Shown: piece by piece, positions 19,016-28,193 of the stretch
Layout: each line of letters begins with the position of its first letter
Position numbering within the stretch: position 1 is the stretch's first letter
Assembly (NCBI RefSeq): GCF_003383615.1
Contig: NZ_QNUL01000020.1
Coordinates: forward strand, 1 to 64,000
DNA from: Dyadobacter luteus
GTDB taxonomy: Bacteria > Bacteroidota > Bacteroidia > Cytophagales > Spirosomataceae
Direction: 5' to 3'
DNA: 64,000 nt
The notes under the pieces: model-generated
Seen by the model: the letters and a program-made list of their open reading frames with translations, nothing else
What the model was told of the DNA's origin: nothing
Databases searched by the model: none
Position numbers and translations under genes: made by a program

Positions 19016-21961
19016 ATGAACCGTATATCTCAGTTTCAATTCAGTACATTTCAGGGTAAATTACAGGGAGAGTTTTATTTTGATGACTCGCCACTTCATG
19101 CTGCACAAAAGGCCATTTATGCCACTGATGCATCTGTGTATCAGGAAATGCCCATGGCCGTTGCGTTGCCTTGCAATGTGGAAGACCTTCGTTTGCTGAT
19201 CGCCTTTGCCAATGAACAGAAACTGACATTGATCCCCCGTGCCGCGGGTACTTCACTGGCCGGACAGGTAGTTGGAAACGGAATTGTAGTGGATATATCC
19301 AAGCATTTTGGTAAGATTCTGGAAGTAAATCAGGAAGAAAAATGGGTGAGGGTACAGCCAGGTGTTATTCGTGACGATCTGAACAAAAATCTCGCACAGT
19401 ATGGTCTGCTCTTCGGTCCGGAAACTTCGACCGCCAGTCGTGCGATGATCGGCGGGATGATTGGGAATAATTCCTGCGGTCTGCATTCAATCACCTGGGG
19501 TAGCACCCGCGATCATCTGCTGGAAGTGAAAGCGTTGTTAGCGGATGGTTCAGAAGTCGTCTTTAAAAACAATTCGGTAGCAGATTACATCAAAGCTGTC
19601 TCTGCAAGAGATACCACCGGAAAGCGCGAGCAGGCCATTCTGGCTGGAATGTGGGGAATGCTGTCAAATCCGATAGATCAGGAACTGATCAAAAAGAAGT
19701 TTGCAAAGCCTACAGTCACACGTAGAAATTCCGGTTATGCGCTGGACGCCCTTGTTGCTAATTTTGAAAAGGGAGATATTAATTTATGTAACCTGATAGC
19801 CGGCTCGGAAGGAACGCTCTGTTTTGTTACAGAAGCCAAAATCAGTTTGGTAGAGGCAATGCCGCCGGCTGTTGGAGTCGTTTGTGTCCATGCCAGTTCT
19901 CTGGCAGAATCGCTTCATGCCAATCGCATTGCGATGAAGTACCAGCCGAAAGCTTCGGAGCTGGTCGACAGGTACATCATGGATTTTACAAAAAATCATA
20001 CGGTCTATTCTCAGAACCGGTTTTTCATCGAAGGCGATCCTGCTGCTTTGCTGATGGTTGAATTTTGGGGAGAGCATGAGGACATTGTAAAAGTTCAGGC
20101 TGAAGCACTGGTAGAAGAACTGAAGTCTGAAAATTTGGGATACGCCTATCCATTGCTGTTTGGAGAAGCTGCTGCAAAGGCGTGGGATATCCGTAAGGCA
20201 GGATTGGGACTGATCAGGAATTTGCCCGGAGATACGCAGCCTGTAAACCTGATCGAAGACTGTGCTGTAGCTGTAGAAGACTTGCCGGAATATATCGCTG
20301 ATCTGGAAAATTTACTGTCGTCGCATCAGTTACAGGCCTCTTACTATGCACATGCCGGTGCGGGTGAGTTGCACGTAGAGCCGATGATCAATCTTAAGAC
20401 CTCGGAAGGGAAACAAAAGTTTCGTGACGTACTGGCTGATACAGCCAAACTGGTAAAAAAATATAACGGAGCGTTGTCGGGTGAACATGGGGATGGCAGG
20501 TTAAGGGGAGAGTTTATTCCTTTTATGATGGGCGAGGAAGTGTATGAAATGTTCAGGCAAGTAAAAAGAATCTGGGATCCGAAAGGCATTTTTAATGCTA
20601 ACAAGATTGTTGATACGCCTCCTATGAATGAGTTTCTGCGCTATAAAGCGGACGAGGCTGCTCCGGCTATTCCCACTCATTTTGACTTTTCGCGACAGGA
20701 AGGCATGTTACGGATGGCTGAGAAATGCAGTGGATCGGGAGACTGCCGTAAGACGGAATTGACAGGAGGAACCATGTGCCCGAGCTATATGGCAACGCGA
20801 AGCGAGCGGGACACCACGCGCGCACGTGCCAATATGCTGCGCAGGTATCTGACAGAAGATACGAGAAAATCTACATCGCCGGAAATGGTGAAAGAGGTTC
20901 TGGATTTGTGTTTGTCATGCAAAGGTTGTAAGTCTGAGTGCCCTTCCAGTGTGGATGTGGGTAAAATGAAAGCTGAATTTACCCAGCAATATTATGAGCA
21001 ATTTGGTGTGCCCCGAAGAAGTAAACTGATCGCTAATTTCTCAAAACAAATGAAGCTTGCCTCAATGGCACCGTGGGCCTTCAATGGAATTTTCGGAAAC
21101 GCGGCACTGCGCAAGATAGCCAACAAAATGGTTGGTTTCCATCCTGACAGATCTATGCCGCATTTGGACAGTGTTACACTTAAAAGCTGGTATACCAAAC
21201 GAACTTCCCCAAGCCCTAAGCCCCATGCGCGTAAGGTCTATCTTTTTTGTGACGAGTTTACCAATTACAACGATGCTGAAATAGGGAAAAAGGCTGTTCA
21301 ACTATTGGAAAAGCTGGGATATGAGGTCATTATTCCGAAACATGTAGAGTCAGGGCGTTCGTATTTATCTAAAGGGTTTGTGAAGGAAGCAAAGAATCTG
21401 GCGATTCAGAATGTGAATTTATTCAAAGATCTGATTACAGGTGATGCACCTCTTGTAGGTATTGAACCCTCTGCAATTTTGTCGTTCAGGGATGAATATA
21501 GGGATCTTGTACCTGAGGACTTAAGAGAGAGTGCAGCTCTGATTTCCCGAAATGCGCTGCTTTTTGAAGAATTTATTGCGAGAGAGACGGACGCGAAGCG
21601 CATCAACCGGACTTCTTTCAGAACCGATAAAAGGCTGATTAAACTGCACGGGCACTGCCATCAAAAGGCATTATCTACATTAACTGCATCAAAAAAAGCA
21701 TTATCGCTGCCTGAGAATTATCAGGTTCAACTGATTCCTTCGGGATGTTGTGGAATGGCAGGATCTTTCGGATATGAAGAAGAACATTACGAAGTATCCA
21801 TGAAAATCGGAGAATTGGTGTTGTTTCCAACGGTGCGGCAGCAACCCGAAGAAGTCATCATTGCTGCTCCCGGAACCAGCTGCCGTCACCAGATTAAAGA
21901 TGGAACAGGACGCGTTTCATTACATCCTGTAGAAATATTGTGGGAAGCGTTGCTCCCCTAA
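19016..21961 (+). CDS. FAD-binding and Fe-S (GlcD/GlcF-type) oxidoreductase fusion
   Basis: 981 aa. The N-terminal half is an FAD-linked oxidase (PCMH type): LIPRAAGTSLAGQVVGNGIV, GGMIGNNSCGLHSITWGSTRDH and a C-terminal SGEHGDGRLRGEF. The second half has two 4Fe-4S clusters (CSGSGDCRKTELTGGTMCP and CLSCKGCKSECP). Two CCG-type segments follow (GHCHQKALS and SGCCGMAGSFGYE). The layout matches D-lactate/D-2-hydroxyglutarate dehydrogenases of the YdiJ/GlcD-GlcF class, which pass electrons to quinone. The 2-hydroxyacid substrate cannot be told from sequence. Upstream at about 18965-18990, TTTG and TAATTTTA resemble the Bacteroidota -33/-7 promoter. Confidence 0.9.
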   Translation: MNRISQFQFSTFQGKLQGEFYFDDSPLHAAQKAIYATDASVYQEMPMAVALPCNVEDLRLLIAFANEQKLTLIPRAAGTSLAGQVVGNGIVVDISKHFGKILEVNQEEKWVRVQPGVIRDDLNKNLAQYGLLFGPETSTASRAMIGGMIGNNSCGLHSITWGSTRDHLLEVKALLADGSEVVFKNNSVADYIKAVSARDTTGKREQAILAGMWGMLSNPIDQELIKKKFAKPTVTRRNSGYALDALVANFEKGDINLCNLIAGSEGTLCFVTEAKISLVEAMPPAVGVVCVHASSLAESLHANRIAMKYQPKASELVDRYIMDFTKNHTVYSQNRFFIEGDPAALLMVEFWGEHEDIVKVQAEALVEELKSENLGYAYPLLFGEAAAKAWDIRKAGLGLIRNLPGDTQPVNLIEDCAVAVEDLPEYIADLENLLSSHQLQASYYAHAGAGELHVEPMINLKTSEGKQKFRDVLADTAKLVKKYNGALSGEHGDGRLRGEFIPFMMGEEVYEMFRQVKRIWDPKGIFNANKIVDTPPMNEFLRYKADEAAPAIPTHFDFSRQEGMLRMAEKCSGSGDCRKTELTGGTMCPSYMATRSERDTTRARANMLRRYLTEDTRKSTSPEMVKEVLDLCLSCKGCKSECPSSVDVGKMKAEFTQQYYEQFGVPRRSKLIANFSKQMKLASMAPWAFNGIFGNAALRKIANKMVGFHPDRSMPHLDSVTLKSWYTKRTSPSPKPHARKVYLFCDEFTNYNDAEIGKKAVQLLEKLGYEVIIPKHVESGRSYLSKGFVKEAKNLAIQNVNLFKDLITGDAPLVGIEPSAILSFRDEYRDLVPEDLRESAALISRNALLFEEFIARETDAKRINRTSFRTDKRLIKLHGHCHQKALSTLTASKKALSLPENYQVQLIPSGCCGMAGSFGYEEEHYEVSMKIGELVLFPTVRQQPEEVIIAAPGTSCRHQIKDGTGRVSLHPVEILWEALLP

Positions 21962-21974
21962 AATATGTGTTGGC

Positions 21975-22226
21975 CTATTTGGTTCCCCGTACACTTTGCA
22001 TGATCGTATCAGCCTTTACGTTGCCCACCGTGTCTGAGGCAACAGTGTCGGCTGGTGCGGTGGTTTGAGCAGGTGTTTCGGATTCGTTGAAATTTTCATC
22101 GTGGTTAAAAAAACCTCCCCAAAAAGCGATCAGCATCAGTACAACACCTACTCCCAAAATCCATTTCCAGACATTTTTTGTGTTTTTGGTTGCTCTGGCT
22201 TCTTTATCTGTTTCTTGCCTGTTCAT
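21975..22226 (-). CDS. Small single-pass membrane protein
   Basis: 83 aa. A polar N-terminus (MNRQETDKEARATKNTKN) precedes one transmembrane helix (WILGVGVVLMLIAFWGGFF) and an acidic Thr/Asp-rich tail. There is no recognisable domain. It converges on the FAD oxidoreductase gene with a 13-bp gap. Coding potential is supported by the coherent helix and absence of a better frame, but the function is unknown. Confidence 0.6.
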   Translation of the reverse strand: MNRQETDKEARATKNTKNVWKWILGVGVVLMLIAFWGGFFNHDENFNESETPAQTTAPADTVASDTVGNVKADTIMQSVRGTK

Positions 22227-22441
22227 GACGTTATTGATTTAGTTCTGCCAGCAACGCTACCATTTTTGTACCAAGGTGGATTCCGAATAATCACGAATCA
22301 GTTTTATAAGATTGTGTTGATAAAATTTCCCTTTACGAAGTATTTCAAGACAGGTATACTAAAATTGTTTCGATTGAAGTTACCTTATGGGTCTGTTGCG
22401 GCAGGCTGATAATTTTGGATACAAATTGAAAAACCGGATTT

Positions 22442-23197
22442 ATGAAATATTGTTTGACATTACTGTTGTTCGTTTTTACACTGGTTGTCTCTGACAGTCA
22501 GGCTCAAAACAATAACAGAAGTTTTTTTTCGATCACAGGAGGATATAGCTTGCCAGTGGGTGAACTGGCGCGTGAAAGGCTCGATGACCCCTTTGCCGGG
22601 CTCACAGGAGCAGGTTATTACGGTCAGGTGAATTATGATTTTCGAATAGCCAGATGGTTTGGATTGAAGATTTCGGGAAGCATGAATCAGAATAAAACCA
22701 AACCTGAGCCAATTATTGAACGGGCAAACGTATCCGTAGAGCAAATTAAGCCGTTGATCAATGAGACATCCGCTCATAGCTGGCAGTCCAGTGTTTCCAA
22801 ATGGAAGTTTAATGCTGTCATGATTGGGCCGGCCTTGTACATTAATTTGAATAAAGTACAACTGGAAGCGCACGTTCAGGGAGGTTATGTACAGGTTACT
22901 TCGCCTTCTGTGAATATGACAGGAGCCTTTGAGTCAGGACAGAACAACATGACCGTGGCACTTCGCCCGGCGTCAACCAGCGATTTGGGAGTTGGAGCAG
23001 GGGCAAGTCTAAGAATTCCGCTTGGGAATACGCTTTATTTCCATATGTCCGGAGATTTTCTTGCTACCGAAGCAGAGTTAAAGGATGTTGCAATCAGCGT
23101 GAAAGTTGGCAATTATCCTGAGCTGGGCGTCCCGATCAATGAAAAGCGATTTGTAGGAGTTGCCAATGTGGGCGTAGGATTTGGAATCATGTTCTGA
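22442..23197 (+). CDS. Outer-membrane beta-barrel protein
   Basis: 251 aa with a signal peptide (MKYCLTLLLFVFTLVVSDSQAQ). The mature part is a chain of amphipathic strands starting SFFSITGGYSLPVGEL and ending in VGVANVGVGFGIMF, with the C-terminal Phe typical of outer-membrane barrels. It fits the OmpA-barrel-like/PorT-type hypothetical proteins of Bacteroidota. It has a single-gene arrangement with its own terminator. Confidence 0.7.
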   Translation: MKYCLTLLLFVFTLVVSDSQAQNNNRSFFSITGGYSLPVGELARERLDDPFAGLTGAGYYGQVNYDFRIARWFGLKISGSMNQNKTKPEPIIERANVSVEQIKPLINETSAHSWQSSVSKWKFNAVMIGPALYINLNKVQLEAHVQGGYVQVTSPSVNMTGAFESGQNNMTVALRPASTSDLGVGAGASLRIPLGNTLYFHMSGDFLATEAELKDVAISVKVGNYPELGVPINEKRFVGVANVGVGFGIMF

Positions 23198-23219
23198 GAT
23201 AGAAACGAATTTTTTTCTG

Positions 23220-23250
23220 AACGGAATGGCGGAAGCTGTTCCGTTTTTTT
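23220..23250 (+). terminator. Intrinsic terminator
   Basis: 7-bp stem AACGGAA / TTCCGTT with a 12-nt loop, running straight into a T-run. It is 22 bp after the barrel protein stop. Confidence 0.75.
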
Positions 23251-23387
23251 ATTTTCAGACTACCGGAAATGCGGCTTAAATGTGTTGAAGGGGAATTTTT
23301 ATATTGGAATGAATGATGGAAAAGCACAGAGTTATACGTTCATACTGCTTTTCGGACTCATGATGGATGATACGGCGTTTGAATTGT

Positions 23388-23395
23388 TATATTTG
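23388..23395 (+). promoter_or_regulatory. Candidate -7 element of the thr operon promoter
   Basis: TATATTTG matches the Bacteroidota -7 consensus TAnnTTTG exactly and lies 68 bp before the thrA start. No clean -33 TTTG is seen at the usual spacing. No threonine/isoleucine-rich leader peptide was noticed, so attenuation of the enterobacterial kind is not indicated. Confidence 0.35.
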
Positions 23396-23462
23396 CAGAA
23401 TTAAAGAAAGTGGCTCACAGCAACTTGTTTCTCATTCTGCGAAAATTCGAATATAATTTTAG

Positions 23463-25919
23463 ATGAAGGTTCTCAAATTTGGCGGCACATCTGTCGGTAC
23501 TGTTGATAGTATAAAAACTGTAATTGACATTCTTGAAAATAACATTGCGAACGGTGAAAAGATAGCTGTTGTGTTTTCTGCAATGGGGGGCGTCACGAAT
23601 CGCCTGATCGAAATCGGGAAAATGGCTGCTGCCGGGAATACGGAATATATTGAATTTTTAAAAGTCGTAGAGGAACGTCATTTCGCGGTAGTACGGGGAA
23701 TGATCAATGTGAAAAATCAGAGCAGTACGTTTGCTGCTGTACGTGGACTTTTCAACGAATTGGGTGATATTCTTCGCGGTGTATCCTGGATTCGCGAGCT
23801 TTCTGAAAGAACCCTTGATCTCATTATGAGCTTCGGTGAAAGGTTGTCGACACTGGTGATTTCAGAGATATTAAAAAGCAGAGGCGTCGACGCTGAGTTC
23901 TGTGATGCCCGTACTATTATTCACACCAATGCGACGTATGGTATGGGTGATGTGGATTTCGAGGTTACGAACCGACAAATTCTTGAATATTTTGCAAAAA
24001 CTACATCGTTGCAGTGCGTGACTGGCTTTATCGCATCAACGACTGACAGTGTAACTACAACTCTCGGACGTGGTGGTTCGGATTACACGGCGTCCATTAT
24101 CGGTGCGGCTATTGATGCGACTGTCATTGAAATATGGACAGATGTGGATGGCATGATGACGGCGGATCCACGCAAAGTCGCTAATGCTTTCACGATCCCG
24201 TCTATTTCCTATGCCGAGGCGATGGAATTGTCACACTTTGGTGCAAAAGTGATTTATCCTCCGAGTTTGCAACCGGCTTTTGCGAAGAATATTCCGTTGA
24301 AAGTGTTGAATACGTTCAATACTGATTTCATCGGGACATTTGTACAGAAGGGTGCAGAGAAAAAAGATTACGCGATTACAGGTATCTCCTCCATAGACGA
24401 GATTGCCCTAGTGAATATTCAGGGAAGCGGGATGATTGGTGTGGCTGGTATTTCCGGTCGTTTGTTTACGGCTTTATCGGTCAATGACATCAGTGTAATA
24501 TTGATATCGCAAGCCTCTTCTGAACATTCTATATGTTTTTCAATTGATCCTAAAAATGCACAACGTGCACGGGAAGTACTTGAAAAGGAATTTTCTCATG
24601 AAATCGCATTAGGCTACATCGATGGCATTTCTATTGAGAAAAATCTCTCCATTATTGCGATCGTGGGTGAGGGCATGAAGAAAAGTACAGGGGTTTCGGG
24701 TAAGCTGTTCTCTGTACTTGGTAAGAACGGTATCAACGTGGTGGCAACCGCCCAGGGTTCTTCTGAGCTCAATATTTCTGTGGTGATTTCCAAGGGGGAT
24801 TTATCCAAAGCGCTTAATTCAATTCACGGCGTTTTCTTCCAGTCGGAGACTCGATCGCTCAATTTGTTCATTGTGGGTGTGGGGCTGATAGGTGCGACAC
24901 TATTGGAGCAGATCAAAAATCAGACTCAATATTTGCGGGACGAAAAACTGCTCAATCTGAATATTGCAGGGCTTTCGAATACGAAAAAAATGCTTCTGGA
25001 TCCGGACGGTATCAGTACGGAACAATGGAGAGACCGTATCAGCGACGAAGGCGTGAAGACAAGTTTGCCGGCTTTTGTTCAGCGCATGATTGAGCTTAAC
25101 CTGCCAAACAGTGTTTTCGTAGATTGTACTTCCGACAAGGATATTGTACAGTATTACAATATGTTGCTGGAAGCAAGTATATCGGTGGTAACACCTAATA
25201 AAGTGGCTAACTCTGGCTTGTATGCAGAGTACACTGCTTTGAAAAGAACAGCTTTGAAAAGAGGCGTGAAGTTTCTGTATGAAACTAACGTAGGAGCTGG
25301 TCTTCCGATCATCAATACTATTCAGGGGTTGATGTCCAGTGGTGATAAATTCCTTAAAATTGAAGCGATTCTCTCCGGAACGCTCTCCTATATTTTTAAC
25401 TCATTTGGACCGGGGATTCGGTTTGCAGATGTTGTAAAAGAAGCGAAGGCGAAAGGTTTTACGGAACCGGACCCGAGAGAGGATTTAAGCGGAGCTGATG
25501 TAGCACGAAAAATCCTGATCCTCGCGCGTGAGGTTGGTGTGCCTTTAGAAGCGACTGATGTACATGTTGCACAGCTTTTGCCGGATAACTGTCTTGCTGC
25601 GCCTACTGTGGAGAATTTCTTCGAAGAGCTTATTGTATCGGATGACTATTTTGCCAAACTGCAGGCAGATGCTGAAGCGCAGGGAGAAAAACTGAGGTAT
25701 ATCGCCACCCTGGAGAACGGCAAAGCTGTGGTGGAATTGAGAACGGTTGATGCGTCTCATCCATTCTATACGCTTTCAGGAAGTGATAACATCGTATCAT
25801 TTACTACTGAGCGCTATAAAGATCGTCCTTTGGTGATCAAAGGGCCAGGTGCAGGTGCTGAAGTGACGGCATCCGGTGTTTTTGCAGATATTATGAGTAT
25901 CAGTAGTTATCTGGGATAG
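23463..25919 (+). CDS. thrA: Bifunctional aspartokinase / homoserine dehydrogenase
   Basis: 818 aa, the length of ThrA/MetL fusions. The aspartokinase part starts MKVLKFGGTSVGTVDSI and includes GFIASTTDSVTTTLGRGGSDYTA. Two ACT-like segments follow (about 310-460, with GSGMIGVAGISGRLF and GEGMKKSTGVSGKLF). Homoserine dehydrogenase then begins with the Rossmann motif VGVGLIGATLL (about 469). It carries YETNVGAGLPIINT and GFTEPDPREDLSGADVARK. It catalyses the first and third steps from aspartate to threonine/methionine and is probably inhibited by threonine through the ACT region. thrB lies downstream but is separated from thrA by a toxin-antitoxin pair. Confidence 0.97.
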   Translation: MKVLKFGGTSVGTVDSIKTVIDILENNIANGEKIAVVFSAMGGVTNRLIEIGKMAAAGNTEYIEFLKVVEERHFAVVRGMINVKNQSSTFAAVRGLFNELGDILRGVSWIRELSERTLDLIMSFGERLSTLVISEILKSRGVDAEFCDARTIIHTNATYGMGDVDFEVTNRQILEYFAKTTSLQCVTGFIASTTDSVTTTLGRGGSDYTASIIGAAIDATVIEIWTDVDGMMTADPRKVANAFTIPSISYAEAMELSHFGAKVIYPPSLQPAFAKNIPLKVLNTFNTDFIGTFVQKGAEKKDYAITGISSIDEIALVNIQGSGMIGVAGISGRLFTALSVNDISVILISQASSEHSICFSIDPKNAQRAREVLEKEFSHEIALGYIDGISIEKNLSIIAIVGEGMKKSTGVSGKLFSVLGKNGINVVATAQGSSELNISVVISKGDLSKALNSIHGVFFQSETRSLNLFIVGVGLIGATLLEQIKNQTQYLRDEKLLNLNIAGLSNTKKMLLDPDGISTEQWRDRISDEGVKTSLPAFVQRMIELNLPNSVFVDCTSDKDIVQYYNMLLEASISVVTPNKVANSGLYAEYTALKRTALKRGVKFLYETNVGAGLPIINTIQGLMSSGDKFLKIEAILSGTLSYIFNSFGPGIRFADVVKEAKAKGFTEPDPREDLSGADVARKILILAREVGVPLEATDVHVAQLLPDNCLAAPTVENFFEELIVSDDYFAKLQADAEAQGEKLRYIATLENGKAVVELRTVDASHPFYTLSGSDNIVSFTTERYKDRPLVIKGPGAGAEVTASGVFADIMSISSYLG

Positions 25920-25930
25920 CGAAGTAAATA

Positions 25931-25946
25931 TTGGTAAATTTACCAA
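25931..25946. promoter_or_regulatory. Perfect 16-bp palindrome before the MNT/HEPN pair
   Basis: TTGGTAAATTTACCAA is a perfect palindrome in the 41-bp gap between the thrA stop and the MNT start. Toxin-antitoxin operons are commonly autoregulated at such sites, so it is a candidate operator. Which protein would bind it is unknown. Confidence 0.55.
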
Positions 25947-25960
25947 AATGATTTAAAGCT

Positions 25961-26299
25961 ATGAGCAACAGGAAGATACCAGATTCGGTTGCAAAACTAA
26001 CCGAGGAATTTGTTAGAGAGATCAGCGAACTTTATCAGGAAAGACTGGATAAAGTTATACTGTTTGGCTCTTATGCGAGAGGTGAGCAGACCGAGGATTC
26101 AGACATAGATTATTTGGTCGTATTGAATGATCATGAGATAAGACCTTATACTGAGATAAGCAATATGTCGGAGATTACATTTGGCTTGTCTTTAAAATAT
26201 GCTGTTTCTGTTTCGGCCATTCCGACAACAAGCTCAAAATTAGAAGCTAAGCTGACACCACTAATGAGCAATGTCTATCTGGATGGGATTGAAATATGA
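25961..26299 (+). CDS. MNT-type nucleotidyltransferase (antitoxin of HEPN/MNT pair)
   Basis: 112 aa with the minimal nucleotidyltransferase motif GSYARGEQTEDSDID, which fits GSx10DxD and is followed by a third-acid strand region. In characterised HEPN/MNT systems (for example HepT-MntA) the MNT protein silences its HEPN partner by transferring AMP to it. The gene overlaps the HEPN gene by ATGA (26296-26299), the usual coupling. Its position between thrA and thrB is unusual. Its AT content looks somewhat higher than thrA, which suggests acquisition. Confidence 0.88.
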   Translation: MSNRKIPDSVAKLTEEFVREISELYQERLDKVILFGSYARGEQTEDSDIDYLVVLNDHEIRPYTEISNMSEITFGLSLKYAVSVSAIPTTSSKLEAKLTPLMSNVYLDGIEI

Positions 26300-26688
26300 A
26301 TAAACATTCAATTGATGACATTATAGGAAAAGCGATTAATTGCCTGGATGATTCCCGCGATTTAATGGAGCGTAAAAGATTTGATGCCAGTTTAAATCGG
26401 TCATATTACACAATGTTTCATTGTATTCAGGCATTACTCTCATCAATAAATGTTGTTTCCAAATCTCATAAAGGAGCTCAGAACTCTTTTCATAAGGATT
26501 TTATCTTAAATGGATTGCTGTCAAGAGACCTTGGTATTGCCTTAAAAAGAACTTTTGAAAAACGTCAGTTTAGTGATTACGATTACGATGATATTTTTCC
26601 CGAGGAAGCACTTCAATCATTAAATGATGCCGAACTTTTTCTTAACGAAACGGTCCTCTATTTAAAAGAAAATAGTTTTTTACAGTGA
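26296..26688 (+). CDS. HEPN-domain protein (toxin of HEPN/MNT pair)
   Basis: 130 aa, all-helical. The segment FDASLNRSYYTMFHCIQALL matches the HEPN family PF05168, with Arg35 and His42 in RSYYTMFH giving an R-x6-H arrangement near the usual RNase motif (R-x4-6-H). The C-terminus (EEALQSLNDAELFLNETVLYL) is the typical last helix. HEPN proteins of this kind are RNases or folded partners of MNT proteins. The stop codon TGA (26686-26688) overlaps the GTG start of thrB, so thrB translation is probably coupled to this gene. Confidence 0.87.
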   Translation: MNKHSIDDIIGKAINCLDDSRDLMERKRFDASLNRSYYTMFHCIQALLSSINVVSKSHKGAQNSFHKDFILNGLLSRDLGIALKRTFEKRQFSDYDYDDIFPEEALQSLNDAELFLNETVLYLKENSFLQ

Positions 26689-27623
26689 ATTATATAAAAG
26701 CTTTTGCCCCCGCAACGGTAGCCAATGTGGCTTGCGGATTTGATATTTTTGGCTTTGCGATACAGGAGCCAGGTGACACTGTTGAAATCCGAAGAAGAGA
26801 TGAGCCGGGTATTGTCATTGCTGATATCACCGGAGACGAAGGAAGACTACCCAGATCTGCTGAGAAAAATGCAGTGACTGTCGTAATGCTTCATTTGTTG
26901 AAGCATTTGGGTAGGACGGATTTTGGTTGTGAAGTGGTTTTGCATAAAAACATGCCTCTGGGAAGTGGTATGGGATCCAGTGCAGCCAGTGCGGTTGCAG
27001 GTGTGGTAGCGTTGAACGAATTGCTGGGAAGTCCGCTTTCAAGAAAAGATTTACTCCCTTTCGCAATGGAAGGAGAGCGCATTGCTTCCGGTTCTGCTCA
27101 TGCTGATAATGTCGGGCCCTCATTATTGGGAGGATTTGTCGTGATCCGGAGTTACACACCATTGGATATATTTTCAGTACCTGTGCCGGAGGATTTGTAC
27201 TGTACTTTGGTGCATCCTGACATTGAAATCAATACGAAAGATGCACGCTATATTCTTCGCAATGAAGTGTCGCTGAAGAATACCATTGCGCAGATGGGGA
27301 ACGTGGCTGGATTGGTAACGGGCTTGATGAAGTCGGATTATGAACTCATCAGCCGGTCGATGGTGGATGTCATTATTGAACCTGTACGTTCTATATTGAT
27401 TCCTTCATTTAATGAAGTGAAAAAAGCTGCTATTGACAATGGCGCGTTAGGTTGCAGTATATCAGGTTCCGGTCCATCTATGTTTGCACTTTCAAGAGGT
27501 ATAGAAAATGCAACGAAGGCAGGCGAGGCGATGGTGAGAACATTTGCGGAGGTGGGTATAGATGCAACGATGCATCTGTCGGGAATCAATGATGGTGGAG
27601 CCAGAGTGCTGGAATCATACTGA
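26685..27623 (+). CDS. thrB: Homoserine kinase
   Basis: 312 aa, GHMP superfamily. It starts at GTG 26685 with MNYIKAFAPATVANVACGFD, the conserved ThrB N-terminus, which fixes the start. The ATP loop LGSGMGSSAASAVAG is clear, and the third GHMP motif is SISGSGPSMFALS. It phosphorylates homoserine on the way to threonine. thrC is not next to it: the next gene encodes an A-type Fe-S carrier. The start overlaps the stop of the HEPN gene by 4 bp (GTGA). Confidence 0.96.
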   Translation: MNYIKAFAPATVANVACGFDIFGFAIQEPGDTVEIRRRDEPGIVIADITGDEGRLPRSAEKNAVTVVMLHLLKHLGRTDFGCEVVLHKNMPLGSGMGSSAASAVAGVVALNELLGSPLSRKDLLPFAMEGERIASGSAHADNVGPSLLGGFVVIRSYTPLDIFSVPVPEDLYCTLVHPDIEINTKDARYILRNEVSLKNTIAQMGNVAGLVTGLMKSDYELISRSMVDVIIEPVRSILIPSFNEVKKAAIDNGALGCSISGSGPSMFALSRGIENATKAGEAMVRTFAEVGIDATMHLSGINDGGARVLESY

Positions 27624-27707
27624 GAGTAGCGTAAGTTTTTGAATTTTGATGAACTTTCTTAAATAACAAGGACGTTAATCATATGCAATCATAAAAATGA
27701 ACAGGGT

Positions 27708-28034
27708 ATGGTAACTGTAAGCGAAGCAGCCAAAACTAAGATAGTAGAATTAAGAAACGCAGAAGGTCATCAGGACGATTATCAGATCCGCGTTGGTGTT
27801 TTGGGAGGCGGATGTTCCGGTCTTACCTATAATCTGGAGTTCAACTCGGATTCAAAACCAACAGATATGATTTTTGAAGATAAAGGAGTGAAAATCATTG
27901 TTGATAAGAAAAGCCTGCTTTATCTGGCCGGGACTATACTTGAATTTTCAGATGGGCTGAACGGAAAAGGTTTTCAATTCATCAATCCAAATGCAACAAG
28001 GACCTGCGGTTGCGGAGAGAGCTTCGCAGTTTAA
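27708..28034 (+). CDS. HesB/IscA A-type iron-sulfur carrier
   Basis: 108 aa with the three conserved cysteines of A-type carriers: GGGCSGLTYNL and C-terminal TCGCGESF. It delivers Fe-S clusters to target proteins in the cytoplasm. The start ATG at 27708 opens MVTVSEAAKTKIVELRN, the canonical N-terminus. It lies 84 bp after thrB and is followed by a very strong hairpin, so it may be read through from the thr operon or have its own promoter. The exact subtype (IscA, ErpA, SufA) cannot be told from sequence alone. Confidence 0.93.
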   Translation: MVTVSEAAKTKIVELRNAEGHQDDYQIRVGVLGGGCSGLTYNLEFNSDSKPTDMIFEDKGVKIIVDKKSLLYLAGTILEFSDGLNGKGFQFINPNATRTCGCGESFAV

Positions 28035-28053
28035 GATCTTAAAAATATTTATT

Positions 28054-28092
28054 AAACGAAACGCGCCATGAATTTCATGGCGCGTTTCGTTT
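28054..28092. terminator. Long perfect hairpin after the HesB gene
   Basis: 19-bp perfect arms starting AAACGAAACG and ending CGTTTCGTTT, with practically no loop (GAATTTC at the centre). It begins 20 bp after the HesB stop. There is only a short T-run, but the stem is very stable. It probably ends transcription in both directions. Confidence 0.75.
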
Positions 28093-28193
28093 ATATGGTA
28101 GAATCAGGTTAATTTGCGTGGCTGAAAAGTCAGTAAATAACATCCATAAAAACGTATTTATCACTATACGCAATTTTCAATAATAAGAATTTG

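Noticed and set aside
23251..23462. Threonine attenuator leader peptide before thrA
   Set aside because: No short frame rich in Thr/Ile codons followed by a terminator hairpin was found.
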